Of a stretch of 64,000 nucleotides of DNA, positions 50,211 to 58,734 are shown piece after piece. The DNA is from Pseudonocardia sp. C8. GTDB lineage: Bacteria > Actinomycetota > Actinomycetes > Mycobacteriales > Pseudonocardiaceae. Positions within the stretch are counted from its first letter, which is position 1. Each line of letters opens with the position of its first letter. The notes beneath the pieces were generated by a model. That model searched no databases. It was not told the origin of the DNA and was given only the letters and a program-made list of their open reading frames with translations. The stretch spans positions 5,791,501 through 5,855,500 of the forward strand of contig NZ_JACMTR010000002.1 of the NCBI RefSeq assembly GCF_014267175.1, written 5' to 3'. Both the position numbers and the translations under genes were made by a program.

Positions 50211-50963
50211 GCGCGGCTATTCGTGGTGGGTATAGGGGATTGTTGTTCTGTATGTGTGGGGGTGTTGTCGGGTTCTGCGGGGGCGGGTGATGGTGGTGGG
50301 GAACCTTCGCTGAACTCGTGTGAGGAGATTGTCGTGCAGTTGCAGGTGGCGCTGGATGTTCTGGACCTTCCGTCGGCGTTGTCGCTGGCGAATCAGGTGG
50401 CGGAGTCGGTGGATATTCTCGAGCTGGGGACGCCGTTGGTGAAGTCGGCGGGTATCGGTGCGGTGAGTGCGATCAAGGCGGCGCATCCGGGCAAGCTGGT
50501 GTTCGCCGATCTGAAGACCGCGGATGCGGGTGCGTTGGAGGCGGAGCTGGCCTTCGAGGCGGGTGCGGATCTGGTGACGGTGATGGGTGCGGTCGACGAC
50601 GACACGATCCGGGGTGCGGTGGCGGCCGGTGACAAGCACGGCAAGCAGGTGGTGGCGGACATGATCAGTGTGGTGGACGGGCGGGTGGCCCGGATCCGGG
50701 AGGTCGCCAAGCTGGGGGTGGCGTTCGTGGAGATCCATGCCGGTCTCGACGAGCAGGCGCGTCCGGGGTACTCGATCGAGCGGCTGCTCGATGACGGTCG
50801 TGAGGCCGGGGTGGCGTTCTCGATCGCCGGTGGGGTCAAGGTCGACACGATCGCCTCGGTGCGGGAGGCCGGTGCCGTGGTCGCGGTCGCGGGTGGGGCG
50901 ATCTACAACGCCGCCGAGCCCGCTGCTGCTGCGGCCGAGCTCAAGAAGCGCGCCACCGCCTGA
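50211..50963 (+). repeat. Left arm of a 753-bp inverted repeat carrying hps
   Basis: Base-by-base reading against the complement of 57953-58705 shows the same length, no gaps and one mismatch (G at 50491, complement A opposite at 58425). The identical block starts at GCGCGGCTATTCG and ends exactly at the hps stop codon, so it includes 123 bases of leader/promoter with TATAGGGGATTGTTG and the whole gene. Sequences diverge at once on both sides. Confidence 0.97.
50334..50963 (+). CDS. hxlA: 3-hexulose-6-phosphate synthase, copy 1
   Basis: Aldol addition of formaldehyde to ribulose 5-phosphate, the fixation step of the RuMP cycle. 209 residues, TIM barrel of the orotidine-phosphate-decarboxylase superfamily: [64 protein letters not shown] and [22 protein letters not shown] start with GAGGAG 6 bases upstream. 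Residue 53 is Gly, the only difference from copy 2. tkt follows 37 bases downstream. Confidence 0.95.
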   Translation: MQLQVALDVLDLPSALSLANQVAESVDILELGTPLVKSAGIGAVSAIKAAHPGKLVFADLKTADAGALEAELAFEAGADLVTVMGAVDDDTIRGAVAAGDKHGKQVVADMISVVDGRVARIREVAKLGVAFVEIHAGLDEQARPGYSIERLLDDGREAGVAFSIAGGVKVDTIASVREAGAVVAVAGGAIYNAAEPAAAAAELKKRATA

Positions 50964-51000
50964 CCGACCCACCCCGGCGACACCCAGGGAGACCCCGTCC

Positions 51001-53106
51001 ATGTCACCACCACACCGATCCGCAGACGAGATCGTCCGCCTGACCACCTGGCGAGCGCCCGGCGACTGGTCCGATCTGGACCGGCGCGCGGTCGACACCG
51101 CCCGGGTGCTGGCCGCGGACGCGGTCGAGAACTGCGGGAGCGGGCATCCCGGCACGGCCATGAGCCTCGCGCCCGTCGCCTACGCGCTGTTCCAGCGCGT
51201 CATGCGACACGACCCCGGCGACGCGGGGTGGATCGGGCGGGACCGGTTCGTGCTGTCCGCCGGGCACTCGAGCCTCACGCTGTACGTCCAGCTGTTCCTC
51301 TCCGGCTACGGCCTGGAGCTCGACGACCTGAAGGCGCTGCGCACCTGGGACTCCCTGACACCGGGGCACCCCGAGTACGGGCACACCGAGGGTGTGGAGA
51401 CCACGACCGGCCCCCTCGGCCAGGGCCTGGCCAACGCCGTCGGCATGGCGATGGCCGCCCGCCGGGAGCGCGGGCTGTTCGACCCGGACGCCGAGCCGGG
51501 CGCGAGCGTGTTCGACCACCAGATCTACGTGATCGCCTCCGATGGTGACATCGAGGAGGGCGTCACGTCCGAGGCGTCCTCGCTCGCGGGTACCCAGCAG
51601 CTGGGCAACCTGACGGTGATCTACGACAGCAACGAGATCTCGATCGAGGACGACACGCGCATCGCCCTGTCCGAGGACACCGCCCAGCGCTACGAGGCGT
51701 ACGGCTGGCACGTCGTCACGGTCGACGGCGGCGAGAACGTCACCGGGTTCCTCGAGGCGGTCGAGGAGGCCAGGTCCGAGACGGCCCGCCCGACGCTGAT
51801 CGTGCTGCGCACCGTGATCGGCTACCCGGCGCCGACCGCGATGAACACCGGCAAGGTCCACGGCGCCGCACTGGGCGGCGACGAGCTCGCCGCGGTCAAG
51901 CGGGCCGTCGGCCTCGAGCCCCGGACGAGCTTCCAGGTCGACGACGACGTCCTGCGGCACACCCGCGCGGTGGCCGAGCGCGGCCGGGCCGACCACGAGA
52001 AGTGGCAGCTCGAGTTCGACGCCTGGGCGCAGGCCAACCCGGAGCGCAAGGCGCTGCTGGACCGCCTCGCCGAGCGCGAGCTGCCGGCCGCGTGGGCCGA
52101 GGGCCTGCCCACCTGGGAGCCCGGTGGCGGTGTCGCCACCCGCAAGGCCTCGGCCGCGGTGCTCGCCGCGCTCGGCGAGGCGCTGCCCGAGCTGTGGGGA
52201 GGGTCGGCCGACCTGGCCGAGAGCAACAACACCACGATCAAGGGTGCGGACTCCTTCGGCCCGGCCGGCATCTCCACCGCGACCTGGACGGCCCAGCCGT
52301 ACGGCCGCACGCTGCACTTCGGGATCCGCGAGCACGCGATGGCGTCGATCCTCAACGGCATCGCGCTGCACGGCGGCACCCGGCCGTACGGCGGGACCTT
52401 CCTCATCTTCAGCGACTACATGCGCCCGGCGGTGCGCCTCGCCGCGCAGATGCAGCTGCCGGTCGTCTACGTGTGGACGCACGACTCGATCGGCCTCGGC
52501 GAGGACGGCCCGACCCACCAGCCCGTCGAGCAGCTGGCGTCGCTGCGCGCCATCCCCGGCCTGTCCGTGGTGCGCCCGGCGGACGCGAACGAGACCGCGC
52601 ACGCCTGGAAGGCCGTGCTGGAGGACACCGACGGCCCGGCCGGGCTGGCGCTCACCCGCCAGAACGTGCCGACGCTGGAGGGCACGTCCGCCGAGGGGGT
52701 CGCCCGCGGCGGGTACGTGCTCGTCGAGGCGTCCTCGAACCCGCCCGAGGTCGTACTGGTCGGAACCGGTTCCGAGGTCCAGCTGGCCGTGGAGGCCCGG
52801 GCGAGGCTCGAGGCCGACGGGATCGCGACCCGCGTGGTGTCGATGCCGTGCGTGGAGTGGTTCGACCGGCAGGACCGGAGCTACCGGGACGAGGTGCTAC
52901 CGCCCGCGGTGCGGGCGCGGGTGATCGTGGAAGCCGGTGTGGCGCAGCCGTGGCACCGGTTCGCCGGTGACGCCGGCGAGATCGTGTCGCTGGAGCACTT
53001 CGGGGCCTCGGCGGACTTCACGACCCTGTTCCGGGAGTTCGGCATCACCACCGAGGCCGTGGTCGACGCGGCCCGGCGCAGCGCGGATTCCGCACGGCGG
53101 GGATGA
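51001..53106 (+). CDS. tkt: Transketolase
   Basis: Thiamine-diphosphate enzyme of the pentose-phosphate/RuMP rearrangement. 701 residues: N-terminal ENCGSGHPGTAMSLAP, TTTGPLGQGLANAVGMA, ThDP motif ASDGDIEEGVTSEASSLAG ... YDSNEIS, and the Pyr domain GIREHAMASILNGIALHGG and HDSIGLGEDGPTHQPVEQL. ATG with AGGGAG upstream. Acts between HPS and PHI genes in the same operon. Confidence 0.95.
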   Translation: MSPPHRSADEIVRLTTWRAPGDWSDLDRRAVDTARVLAADAVENCGSGHPGTAMSLAPVAYALFQRVMRHDPGDAGWIGRDRFVLSAGHSSLTLYVQLFLSGYGLELDDLKALRTWDSLTPGHPEYGHTEGVETTTGPLGQGLANAVGMAMAARRERGLFDPDAEPGASVFDHQIYVIASDGDIEEGVTSEASSLAGTQQLGNLTVIYDSNEISIEDDTRIALSEDTAQRYEAYGWHVVTVDGGENVTGFLEAVEEARSETARPTLIVLRTVIGYPAPTAMNTGKVHGAALGGDELAAVKRAVGLEPRTSFQVDDDVLRHTRAVAERGRADHEKWQLEFDAWAQANPERKALLDRLAERELPAAWAEGLPTWEPGGGVATRKASAAVLAALGEALPELWGGSADLAESNNTTIKGADSFGPAGISTATWTAQPYGRTLHFGIREHAMASILNGIALHGGTRPYGGTFLIFSDYMRPAVRLAAQMQLPVVYVWTHDSIGLGEDGPTHQPVEQLASLRAIPGLSVVRPADANETAHAWKAVLEDTDGPAGLALTRQNVPTLEGTSAEGVARGGYVLVEASSNPPEVVLVGTGSEVQLAVEARARLEADGIATRVVSMPCVEWFDRQDRSYRDEVLPPAVRARVIVEAGVAQPWHRFAGDAGEIVSLEHFGASADFTTLFREFGITTEAVVDAARRSADSARRG

Positions 53107-53133
53107 ACCCCCGTTCACGAGAAGGAGATTTCG

Positions 53134-53718
53134 TTGACCCAGACAGCGACACAGCTCGATCCCGGCCTGTTCTCGGACGCCACCCGCGCGGTCGTGGGCG
53201 AGGTGGACAAGGTCACCGCCGCGATCCAGCCCGACGCCTGGACGCGGGCGGGGGCGCTGCTGCTCTCGGCACCGAAGGTGTTCACCCTGGGGACCGGGCG
53301 CAGCGGGCTCGCCCTGCAGATGGCGGCGATGCGGTTGATGCACCTCGGGCTGCCCACCCACGTCGTCGGCGAGGTGACGGCCCCGGCGATCGGCCCGGGT
53401 GACGTCCTGGTGGCGGCGTCGGGCTCGGGCAGGACGGCCCGCGTGGTGCGTGCCGCCGAGACGGCCCGCGAGCAGGGCGCGGACGTGATCGCACTGACCA
53501 CCTCACCCGGCTCGCCGCTGGGCCGGACCGCGACCGAGGTGCTCGTCATCCCGGCTGCCGACAAGCAGGACTTCGACGGTTCCACGTCGGTCCAGTACGC
53601 CGGCAGCCTGTTCGAGCAGTCCGTGCTGGTGGTGACGGACGCGCTGTTCCACACGCTGTGGAAGAGCGGCGGCAGCCAGGCCCGCGAGCTGTGGCGCCTG
53701 CACGCGAACCTCGAGTGA
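53134..53718 (+). CDS. hxlB: 6-phospho-3-hexuloisomerase
   Basis: Isomerises hexulose 6-phosphate to fructose 6-phosphate, second RuMP step. 194 residues, SIS fold: VFTLGTGRSGLALQMAAMRL, VVGEVTAPAIGPGDVLVAASGSG and SVQYAGSLFEQSVLVV. TTG start at 53134 with GAAGGAG 7 bases upstream; the MTQTATQL N-terminus fits the family. Confidence 0.95.
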   Translation: MTQTATQLDPGLFSDATRAVVGEVDKVTAAIQPDAWTRAGALLLSAPKVFTLGTGRSGLALQMAAMRLMHLGLPTHVVGEVTAPAIGPGDVLVAASGSGRTARVVRAAETAREQGADVIALTTSPGSPLGRTATEVLVIPAADKQDFDGSTSVQYAGSLFEQSVLVVTDALFHTLWKSGGSQARELWRLHANLE

Positions 53719-53773
53719 TCGGGTGACCGCCTCGCCCTCCCCGTCCCGACGTTTCCCTTCAGAGGAGCCCGAC

Positions 53774-54715
53774 ATGCAGGCCGCCGACATCAGCACGTTG
53801 GAATCGGTAGCGCTCGACGCCACCCGCGACGCCGCGGTCGCGGCCTACGCCTGGGTCGGCCGGAACGATCAGGATGCCGCCGACGCGGCGGCGACCTCGG
53901 CCATGCGCGCGGCCCTGGCCGAGGCGCCCGGCCGGGGAACCGTCGTGATCGGGGAGGGCGAGAAGGACGACGCCCCGATGCTGTTCAACCGCGAGGTGCT
54001 CGGCAACGGCCACGGACCCGATTTCGACATCGCCGTCGATCCCCTCGAGGGAACCTCGTTCTCCGCCCGGGACCTGCCGGGCTCGCTGGCGACGATCGCG
54101 TTCGCCGAGTCCGGGACGATGTGGTCACCGGGGCCCGGGTTCTACATGGACAAGATCGTCGTGTCCGCGGCGGCCGAGGGGGTCGTCGATCTCGACGACC
54201 CCCCGGAGACCACCCTGGCCAAGGTCGCGGAGGCGCTCGGCAAGAAGGTCGCCGACCTGCGCGTCATGATCATGGACAAGCCGCGGCACGAGGAGCTCAT
54301 CGCCCGCGTGCTGCAGGCGGGTGCGGCGGTGCAGACGCCGGCGGGCGGCGACGTCGGCGGCAGCCTGGCGGTGCTGCTGCCGGACCACGACGTCGACCTC
54401 CTCCTCGGGGTCGGTGGCACGCCGGAGGGAGTCATGACGGCCGCGGCGGTCCGCGCGCTCGGCGGCGGCATGCTGGGCCGCCTGGCTCCCCAGCGCGACG
54501 AGGAGGCGGAGGCCATCCGCGCGGCGGGCATGTCGCTCGACCGCATCTACGACCGTGACGAGCTCGTGGCGGGTGACGCGTTCTTCGCCGCCACCGGGGT
54601 CAACGGCGGGGCCCTGCTCGGCCGGCCGCGCGTCGGGGACGGCATGACCATCACCGAGTCACTGCTGATCACCCGAGGCCAGATCCGCCACATCACGCAC
54701 ACCACGTTCGACTGA
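53774..54715 (+). CDS. glpX: Class II fructose-1,6-bisphosphatase (GlpX type)
   Basis: Hydrolyses fructose 1,6-bisphosphate, and in methylotrophs often sedoheptulose 1,7-bisphosphate. 313 residues with intact metal sites: VIGEGEKDDAPML, DIAVDPLEGTSFSARD, and GVGGTPEGVMTAAAVRALGG. AGAGGAG precedes the ATG; an upstream in-frame ATG lacks a ribosome site. Together with fba this suggests the SBPase variant of RuMP regeneration, since no transaldolase is visible. Confidence 0.92.
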   Translation: MQAADISTLESVALDATRDAAVAAYAWVGRNDQDAADAAATSAMRAALAEAPGRGTVVIGEGEKDDAPMLFNREVLGNGHGPDFDIAVDPLEGTSFSARDLPGSLATIAFAESGTMWSPGPGFYMDKIVVSAAAEGVVDLDDPPETTLAKVAEALGKKVADLRVMIMDKPRHEELIARVLQAGAAVQTPAGGDVGGSLAVLLPDHDVDLLLGVGGTPEGVMTAAAVRALGGGMLGRLAPQRDEEAEAIRAAGMSLDRIYDRDELVAGDAFFAATGVNGGALLGRPRVGDGMTITESLLITRGQIRHITHTTFD

Positions 54716-54743
54716 TCCCACCAGGGACGACCAAGGAGATTCG

Positions 54744-56129
54744 GTGACTCTGCACCTGGACGACCTCCGTGTCCGCGCACTCGGCGAGTGCCGCTTCGAC
54801 TCGCCGTTGTCGGCGCTGCTCTCCACCAAGCAGACCTCGCCGCACTACGTCGCCGAGGGCGACCGGGTGCTGCTCGAGGACACCGTGTCGATGCTGGCCG
54901 AGCACGGTCTCCCGTCCGACCGGGCGCCCAGCTTCGAAGCGGCCGGACCACGCCGCAAGATCTACTTCGACCCCACGGAGGTGACGGCGGGCGTCGTCAC
55001 CTGCGGCGGGCTCTGCCCCGGCCTGAACAACGTCATCCGCGGTCTCGTCAAGGCACTCGCCGTGCACTACGGGGTCCGGCGGATCGTCGGCTTCCGCAAC
55101 GGCCTCCGGGGACTGACGGCCGCGCACCGCGACGACACCGTCGAGCTGACCGTGGAGGGCGTCCGCGACATCCACCACGCCGGCGGCACCGTGCTGGGCA
55201 GCTCGCGCGGCGGGCAGGACGCCGGCGAGATGGTCGACACGCTCGTGCTGCGCGGCATCAACATGCTGTTCGTCATCGGTGGCGACGGCGGGATGCGCGC
55301 TGCGACCTACATCAGCGAGGAGATCCGGGCGCGCGGTCTCGACATCGCGGTCATCGGGGTACCGAAGACCATCGACAACGACCTGCCCTTCACCGATCAG
55401 TCCTTCGGGTTCCAGAGCGCGTTCGCCCGGGCCACGGAGTTCATCTCGGCGGTCGCGGTCGAGGCCGCGGCCAGCCCGAACGGTGTCGGGCTCGTGAAGC
55501 TGATGGGGCGCCACTCGGGGTTCATCGCCAGCTACGCGGCGCTGGCCTCCAGTGCCGCGGACGTCGTCCTGATCCCCGAGGTCCCGTTCGTGCTCGAGGG
55601 CGACGACGGCGTGCTGGCCCACGTCGAGCGGCACGTGCGGACCAAGGGACACGTGGTGGTCGTCGTGGCCGAGGGGGCGGGCCAGGACGTCCTGAAGCAC
55701 CTGGGTGCCCCGCAGCACAACGGCCACGCCACCGATGCGTCGGGCAACATCAAGCTCGGCAACATCGCGGAGTTCCTCAAGGAGCGCATCACCGCCCACC
55801 TGACCGCGGTCGGCCTCGCGCCCACGATGCGCTACATCGACCCGAGCTATGCGGTCCGCACCATCGCCGCGAACGCCTACGACAGCGTCTACTGCCTGCG
55901 GCTGGCCCATGCCGCGGTGCACGCGGCGATGGCCGGTCGTACGGAGGCCGCCGTCGCCCGCTGGCGGCGACGCATCGTGCACGTTCCCCTGCCGCTGATG
56001 ACGAGCCGCCGCAACGAGGTCGACCCCGACGGTGACATGTGGATGTCGGTGCTCGAGACCACCTGCCAGCCGGCCGAGTTCGGATCGGTCCGGGAGCGCG
56101 GGAAGGTCCGCGCGGCCTCCTTCTGCTGA
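54744..56129 (+). CDS. pfkA: Phosphofructokinase (long, clade-X type)
   Basis: 461 residues, longer than E. coli PfkA (320), with an N-terminal extension of about 80 residues before the first PFK motif (TCGGLCPGLNNVIRGL). GGDGGMRAA keeps Gly at the position typical of ATP users, while PKTIDNDLPFTD has the Lys found in PPi-dependent and plant/trypanosome-type enzymes. GRHSGFIA and MRYIDPSYAVR follow. ATP use seems likelier but PPi cannot be excluded. GTG start with CAAGGAGA upstream. Confidence 0.9.
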   Translation: MTLHLDDLRVRALGECRFDSPLSALLSTKQTSPHYVAEGDRVLLEDTVSMLAEHGLPSDRAPSFEAAGPRRKIYFDPTEVTAGVVTCGGLCPGLNNVIRGLVKALAVHYGVRRIVGFRNGLRGLTAAHRDDTVELTVEGVRDIHHAGGTVLGSSRGGQDAGEMVDTLVLRGINMLFVIGGDGGMRAATYISEEIRARGLDIAVIGVPKTIDNDLPFTDQSFGFQSAFARATEFISAVAVEAAASPNGVGLVKLMGRHSGFIASYAALASSAADVVLIPEVPFVLEGDDGVLAHVERHVRTKGHVVVVVAEGAGQDVLKHLGAPQHNGHATDASGNIKLGNIAEFLKERITAHLTAVGLAPTMRYIDPSYAVRTIAANAYDSVYCLRLAHAAVHAAMAGRTEAAVARWRRRIVHVPLPLMTSRRNEVDPDGDMWMSVLETTCQPAEFGSVRERGKVRAASFC

Positions 56130-56152
56130 GCACGCGGACGGTGCGACATCGA

Positions 56153-56193
56153 GCGGTGAGGAGCACCCGCCTCCGGCGGGTGCTCCTCACCGC
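56153..56193. terminator. Strong terminator between pfkA and the CaCA exchanger
   Basis: Perfect 19-bp stem (56153-56171 and 56175-56193, GCGGTGAGGAGCACCCGCC and complement) with a TCC loop, 23 bases after the pfkA stop. It ends the hps-tkt-hxlB-glpX-pfkA operon. Confidence 0.85.
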
Positions 56194-56224
56194 CCCCTCG
56201 AGCAGAGCGCTGCGGCTTGTCGGG

Positions 56225-57439
56225 TCAGCCGTGGACCGTGTCGCCCGGGTCGTGCGCGGCGGCACCGTCGTCGTCATCGTCCGGTGGACCCGGGACGGCC
56301 GGCGCTCCGGCCGCCGGCGGGGACACGTCGTCGTCACCGCCGGCGTCGTCCACCGGGACCAGGCCGAACACGGAGAAGCTGATGGCCCAGTAGGCGACGT
56401 AGCCGGCCAGCAGCGCGGCCCCGTGCCAGCGACGCAACCTGCCCGTGAACAGGGCGAACGCCGCGAGCCCGTTGATCACGATCAATGCCGGCAGATGCCA
56501 GCCGAACACGTCGGGGGTGATCACGATCGCCCCGCCGGCCAGCACGATGATGCCGAGCTTGGCCGTCACCGAGAACACGACGCTGCCCACGACGTTCCCG
56601 ACGCCGATCGCAGGCGCGCCCCGCCGGGCCGGTTCGACGGTCAGGAAAATGTCCTCGAGGGCGAGCACGAGGGTCGCGATCGTCGCACCGAAGACGGTGC
56701 CGCTGATCTCGAAGTTCTCCAGGATCCCCTCGGTGCCCTCGGACATCGCCCAGGCGCCGACGACGAGGCCGGCCAGCGCCAGGATCGCCAGGAGCAGGAG
56801 CATCCCGCCGGGGCGGCGGTTCTCCTTCGCGACCGCGAGGGAGCCGGTCTCGTAGAGCCCTCCGGCGCCCCCGTCACCGGGGAGGCTCCCGGGGCCACCG
56901 CGGTCGGTGACGTCGAAGCGGTTCCCGGTGACCGCCCGGGCCTCCTCGTCGTCCAGCGACTCGAGCACCTCGGCACTGCGGAACGTCGGCATCGCCCGGT
57001 GGTACTCGCGGTAGGTGACGTAGCCGACGAACGCCACGAACAGCAGGATGAGCACGGTCGCGGACAGGACACCCAGCTCGCCGATCAGGGCGACCGGGAT
57101 GAGGATCAGCGGGGCGACCGCGAAGATCGCGATGTAGTCCCGGGGTATCTCCACCCGGCAGGGCGCGATCAATGCGGCGAGGCCCAGCACCAGACCGGTC
57201 ATCGACAGGACGGTCCCGAAGATGACGCCGATCGCGACGTCCTCCAACCCCTCGAGGTTCAGCACCATGCCGAACGCGAGGTCGTCGAACTCGATTCCGG
57301 TGAACAGAATCGCCAGCAGGAACAGGGAAACCGTGAGACCACGGGCCGCGCCGACCAGATAGGTGATCAGCTTCTCGGCGCTGTAGACGAGCACCGCCGC
57401 CCCGGCGGCGAAGACGATGAGCGACGTTATCGGGTCCAT
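56225..57439 (-). CDS. Sodium/calcium exchanger (CaCA) family membrane protein
   Basis: 404 residues from the ATG at 57439 (GGAGGAG 10 bases upstream). About ten membrane segments in two related halves: first alpha-repeat ILFTGIEFDDLAFGMVLN, second ATIATLVLALEDIFLT ... GNVVGSVVFSVTAK. Between them is an acidic cytosolic loop (about 170-230). A cation/Ca2+ (possibly other divalent or trivalent metal) antiporter; substrate unproven. Lies inside the segment bounded by the inverted hps repeats. Confidence 0.85.
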   Translation of the reverse strand: MDPITSLIVFAAGAAVLVYSAEKLITYLVGAARGLTVSLFLLAILFTGIEFDDLAFGMVLNLEGLEDVAIGVIFGTVLSMTGLVLGLAALIAPCRVEIPRDYIAIFAVAPLILIPVALIGELGVLSATVLILLFVAFVGYVTYREYHRAMPTFRSAEVLESLDDEEARAVTGNRFDVTDRGGPGSLPGDGGAGGLYETGSLAVAKENRRPGGMLLLLAILALAGLVVGAWAMSEGTEGILENFEISGTVFGATIATLVLALEDIFLTVEPARRGAPAIGVGNVVGSVVFSVTAKLGIIVLAGGAIVITPDVFGWHLPALIVINGLAAFALFTGRLRRWHGAALLAGYVAYWAISFSVFGLVPVDDAGGDDDVSPPAAGAPAVPGPPDDDDDGAAAHDPGDTVHG

Positions 57440-57661
57440 GCTGCGAGTGCTCCTCCACGAGTCGAGGTCGGTCCGGTCACCGTTCCCCCTGGTGGGTGAC
57501 GAATTGTGTGACGGGTTCTCGGGGCCATTCGCGTTCGTTCTGCCGCACGCTCCGGGCACCACGTGAATGCCACCGGGTGGGCGGCGACGGGCGCGCCCAC
57601 CCGGTGGCTGCTCGCGTCGCGACGGCCGCGCCGGGAGATCTGTGAGATCACGGACGGCCAC

Positions 57662-57940
57662 TCACGGCGTCCGGGGCCACAGTCTCGACAGCTCGGGGTT
57701 GTCGTCGTCGAGCAGGCGATGCGCCAGCGCGATCGCCTCGTTCGGGTCGATCTGGTCGAAGGCGGGATCCCCGTAGGAGAGGCTCTCGAAGATGTCCGCG
57801 AGCTCGTTCGCCGCGGCGGGGGACAGCCCGCGGTCCTGGTCGCAGTTCACGTAGCGCAGCCGGAGCACGCCGGCGGCCTGCAGCATCAGGGAGCCGTAGG
57901 CGGTCGAGGGAGTCACCCTCCGGAGTTGCTGGTCTTCCAC
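57662..57940 (-). CDS. Small hypothetical protein downstream of hps copy 2
   Basis: 92 residues, GTG start with AGGGGAG 8 bases upstream, 12 bases after the hps copy 2 stop, so it is probably co-transcribed with it. No membrane segment, acidic helical C-terminus (SPAAANELADIFESLSYGDP ... AIALAHRLLDDDNPELSRL). I do not recognise a family. It has no counterpart after hps copy 1. Confidence 0.6.
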   Translation of the reverse strand: MEDQQLRRVTPSTAYGSLMLQAAGVLRLRYVNCDQDRGLSPAAANELADIFESLSYGDPAFDQIDPNEAIALAHRLLDDDNPELSRLWPRTP

Positions 57941-57952
57941 CCGGCTCCCCTC

Positions 57953-58582
57953 TCAGGCGGTGGCGCGCTTCTTGAGCTCGGCCGCAGCAGCAGCGGGCTC
58001 GGCGGCGTTGTAGATCGCCCCACCCGCGACCGCGACCACGGCACCGGCCTCCCGCACCGAGGCGATCGTGTCGACCTTGACCCCACCGGCGATCGAGAAC
58101 GCCACCCCGGCCTCACGACCGTCATCGAGCAGCCGCTCGATCGAGTACCCCGGACGCGCCTGCTCGTCGAGACCGGCATGGATCTCCACGAACGCCACCC
58201 CCAGCTTGGCGACCTCCCGGATCCGGGCCACCCGCCCGTCCACCACACTGATCATGTCCGCCACCACCTGCTTGCCGTGCTTGTCACCGGCCGCCACCGC
58301 ACCCCGGATCGTGTCGTCGTCGACCGCACCCATCACCGTCACCAGATCCGCACCCGCCTCGAAGGCCAGCTCCGCCTCCAACGCACCCGCATCCGCGGTC
58401 TTCAGATCGGCGAACACCAGCTTGTCCGGATGCGCCGCCTTGATCGCACTCACCGCACCGATACCCGCCGACTTCACCAACGGCGTCCCCAGCTCGAGAA
58501 TATCCACCGACTCCGCCACCTGATTCGCCAGCGACAACGCCGACGGAAGGTCCAGAACATCCAGCGCCACCTGCAACTGCAC
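57953..58582 (-). CDS. hxlA: 3-hexulose-6-phosphate synthase, copy 2
   Basis: Identical to copy 1 except Asp at residue 53 (Gly in copy 1). 209 residues; same GTG start and GAGGAG site. The leader up to 58705 is also identical, so both copies should be driven by the same promoter and respond to the same regulator. Divergent from rpe. Also first gene of a possible hps-small ORF-exchanger transcript. Confidence 0.95.
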   Translation of the reverse strand: MQLQVALDVLDLPSALSLANQVAESVDILELGTPLVKSAGIGAVSAIKAAHPDKLVFADLKTADAGALEAELAFEAGADLVTVMGAVDDDTIRGAVAAGDKHGKQVVADMISVVDGRVARIREVAKLGVAFVEIHAGLDEQARPGYSIERLLDDGREAGVAFSIAGGVKVDTIASVREAGAVVAVAGGAIYNAAEPAAAAAELKKRATA

Positions 58583-58705
58583 GACAATCTCCTCACACGA
58601 GTTCAGCGAAGGTTCCCCACCACCATCACCCGCCCCCGCAGAACCCGACAACACCCCCACACATACAGAACAACAATCCCCTATACCCACCACGAATAGC
58701 CGCGC
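57953..58705 (-). repeat. Right arm of the 753-bp inverted repeat
   Basis: Complement of 50211-50963 with a single mismatch. The two arms read toward each other across 6989 bases containing tkt, hxlB, glpX, pfkA, the exchanger and a small hypothetical gene. Confidence 0.97.
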
Positions 58706-58721
58706 ACGGCCCCCGCTGTCC

Positions 58722-58727
58722 TACGCT
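58722..58727 (+). promoter_or_regulatory. -10 hexamer TACGCT, leaderless start of rpe
   Basis: TACGCT ends 7 bases before the rpe GTG (58735) with no ribosome-binding site between. This promoter lies just outside the inverted repeat, so rpe is expressed independently of the orientation of the central segment. Confidence 0.5.
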
Positions 58728-58734
58728 CGGAGCC

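Noticed and set aside
50211..50333. hps leader as a riboswitch
   Set aside because: G/T-rich 123-base leader without a recognisable riboswitch core; TATAGG and a purine-rich tract look like ordinary promoter and leader sequence.
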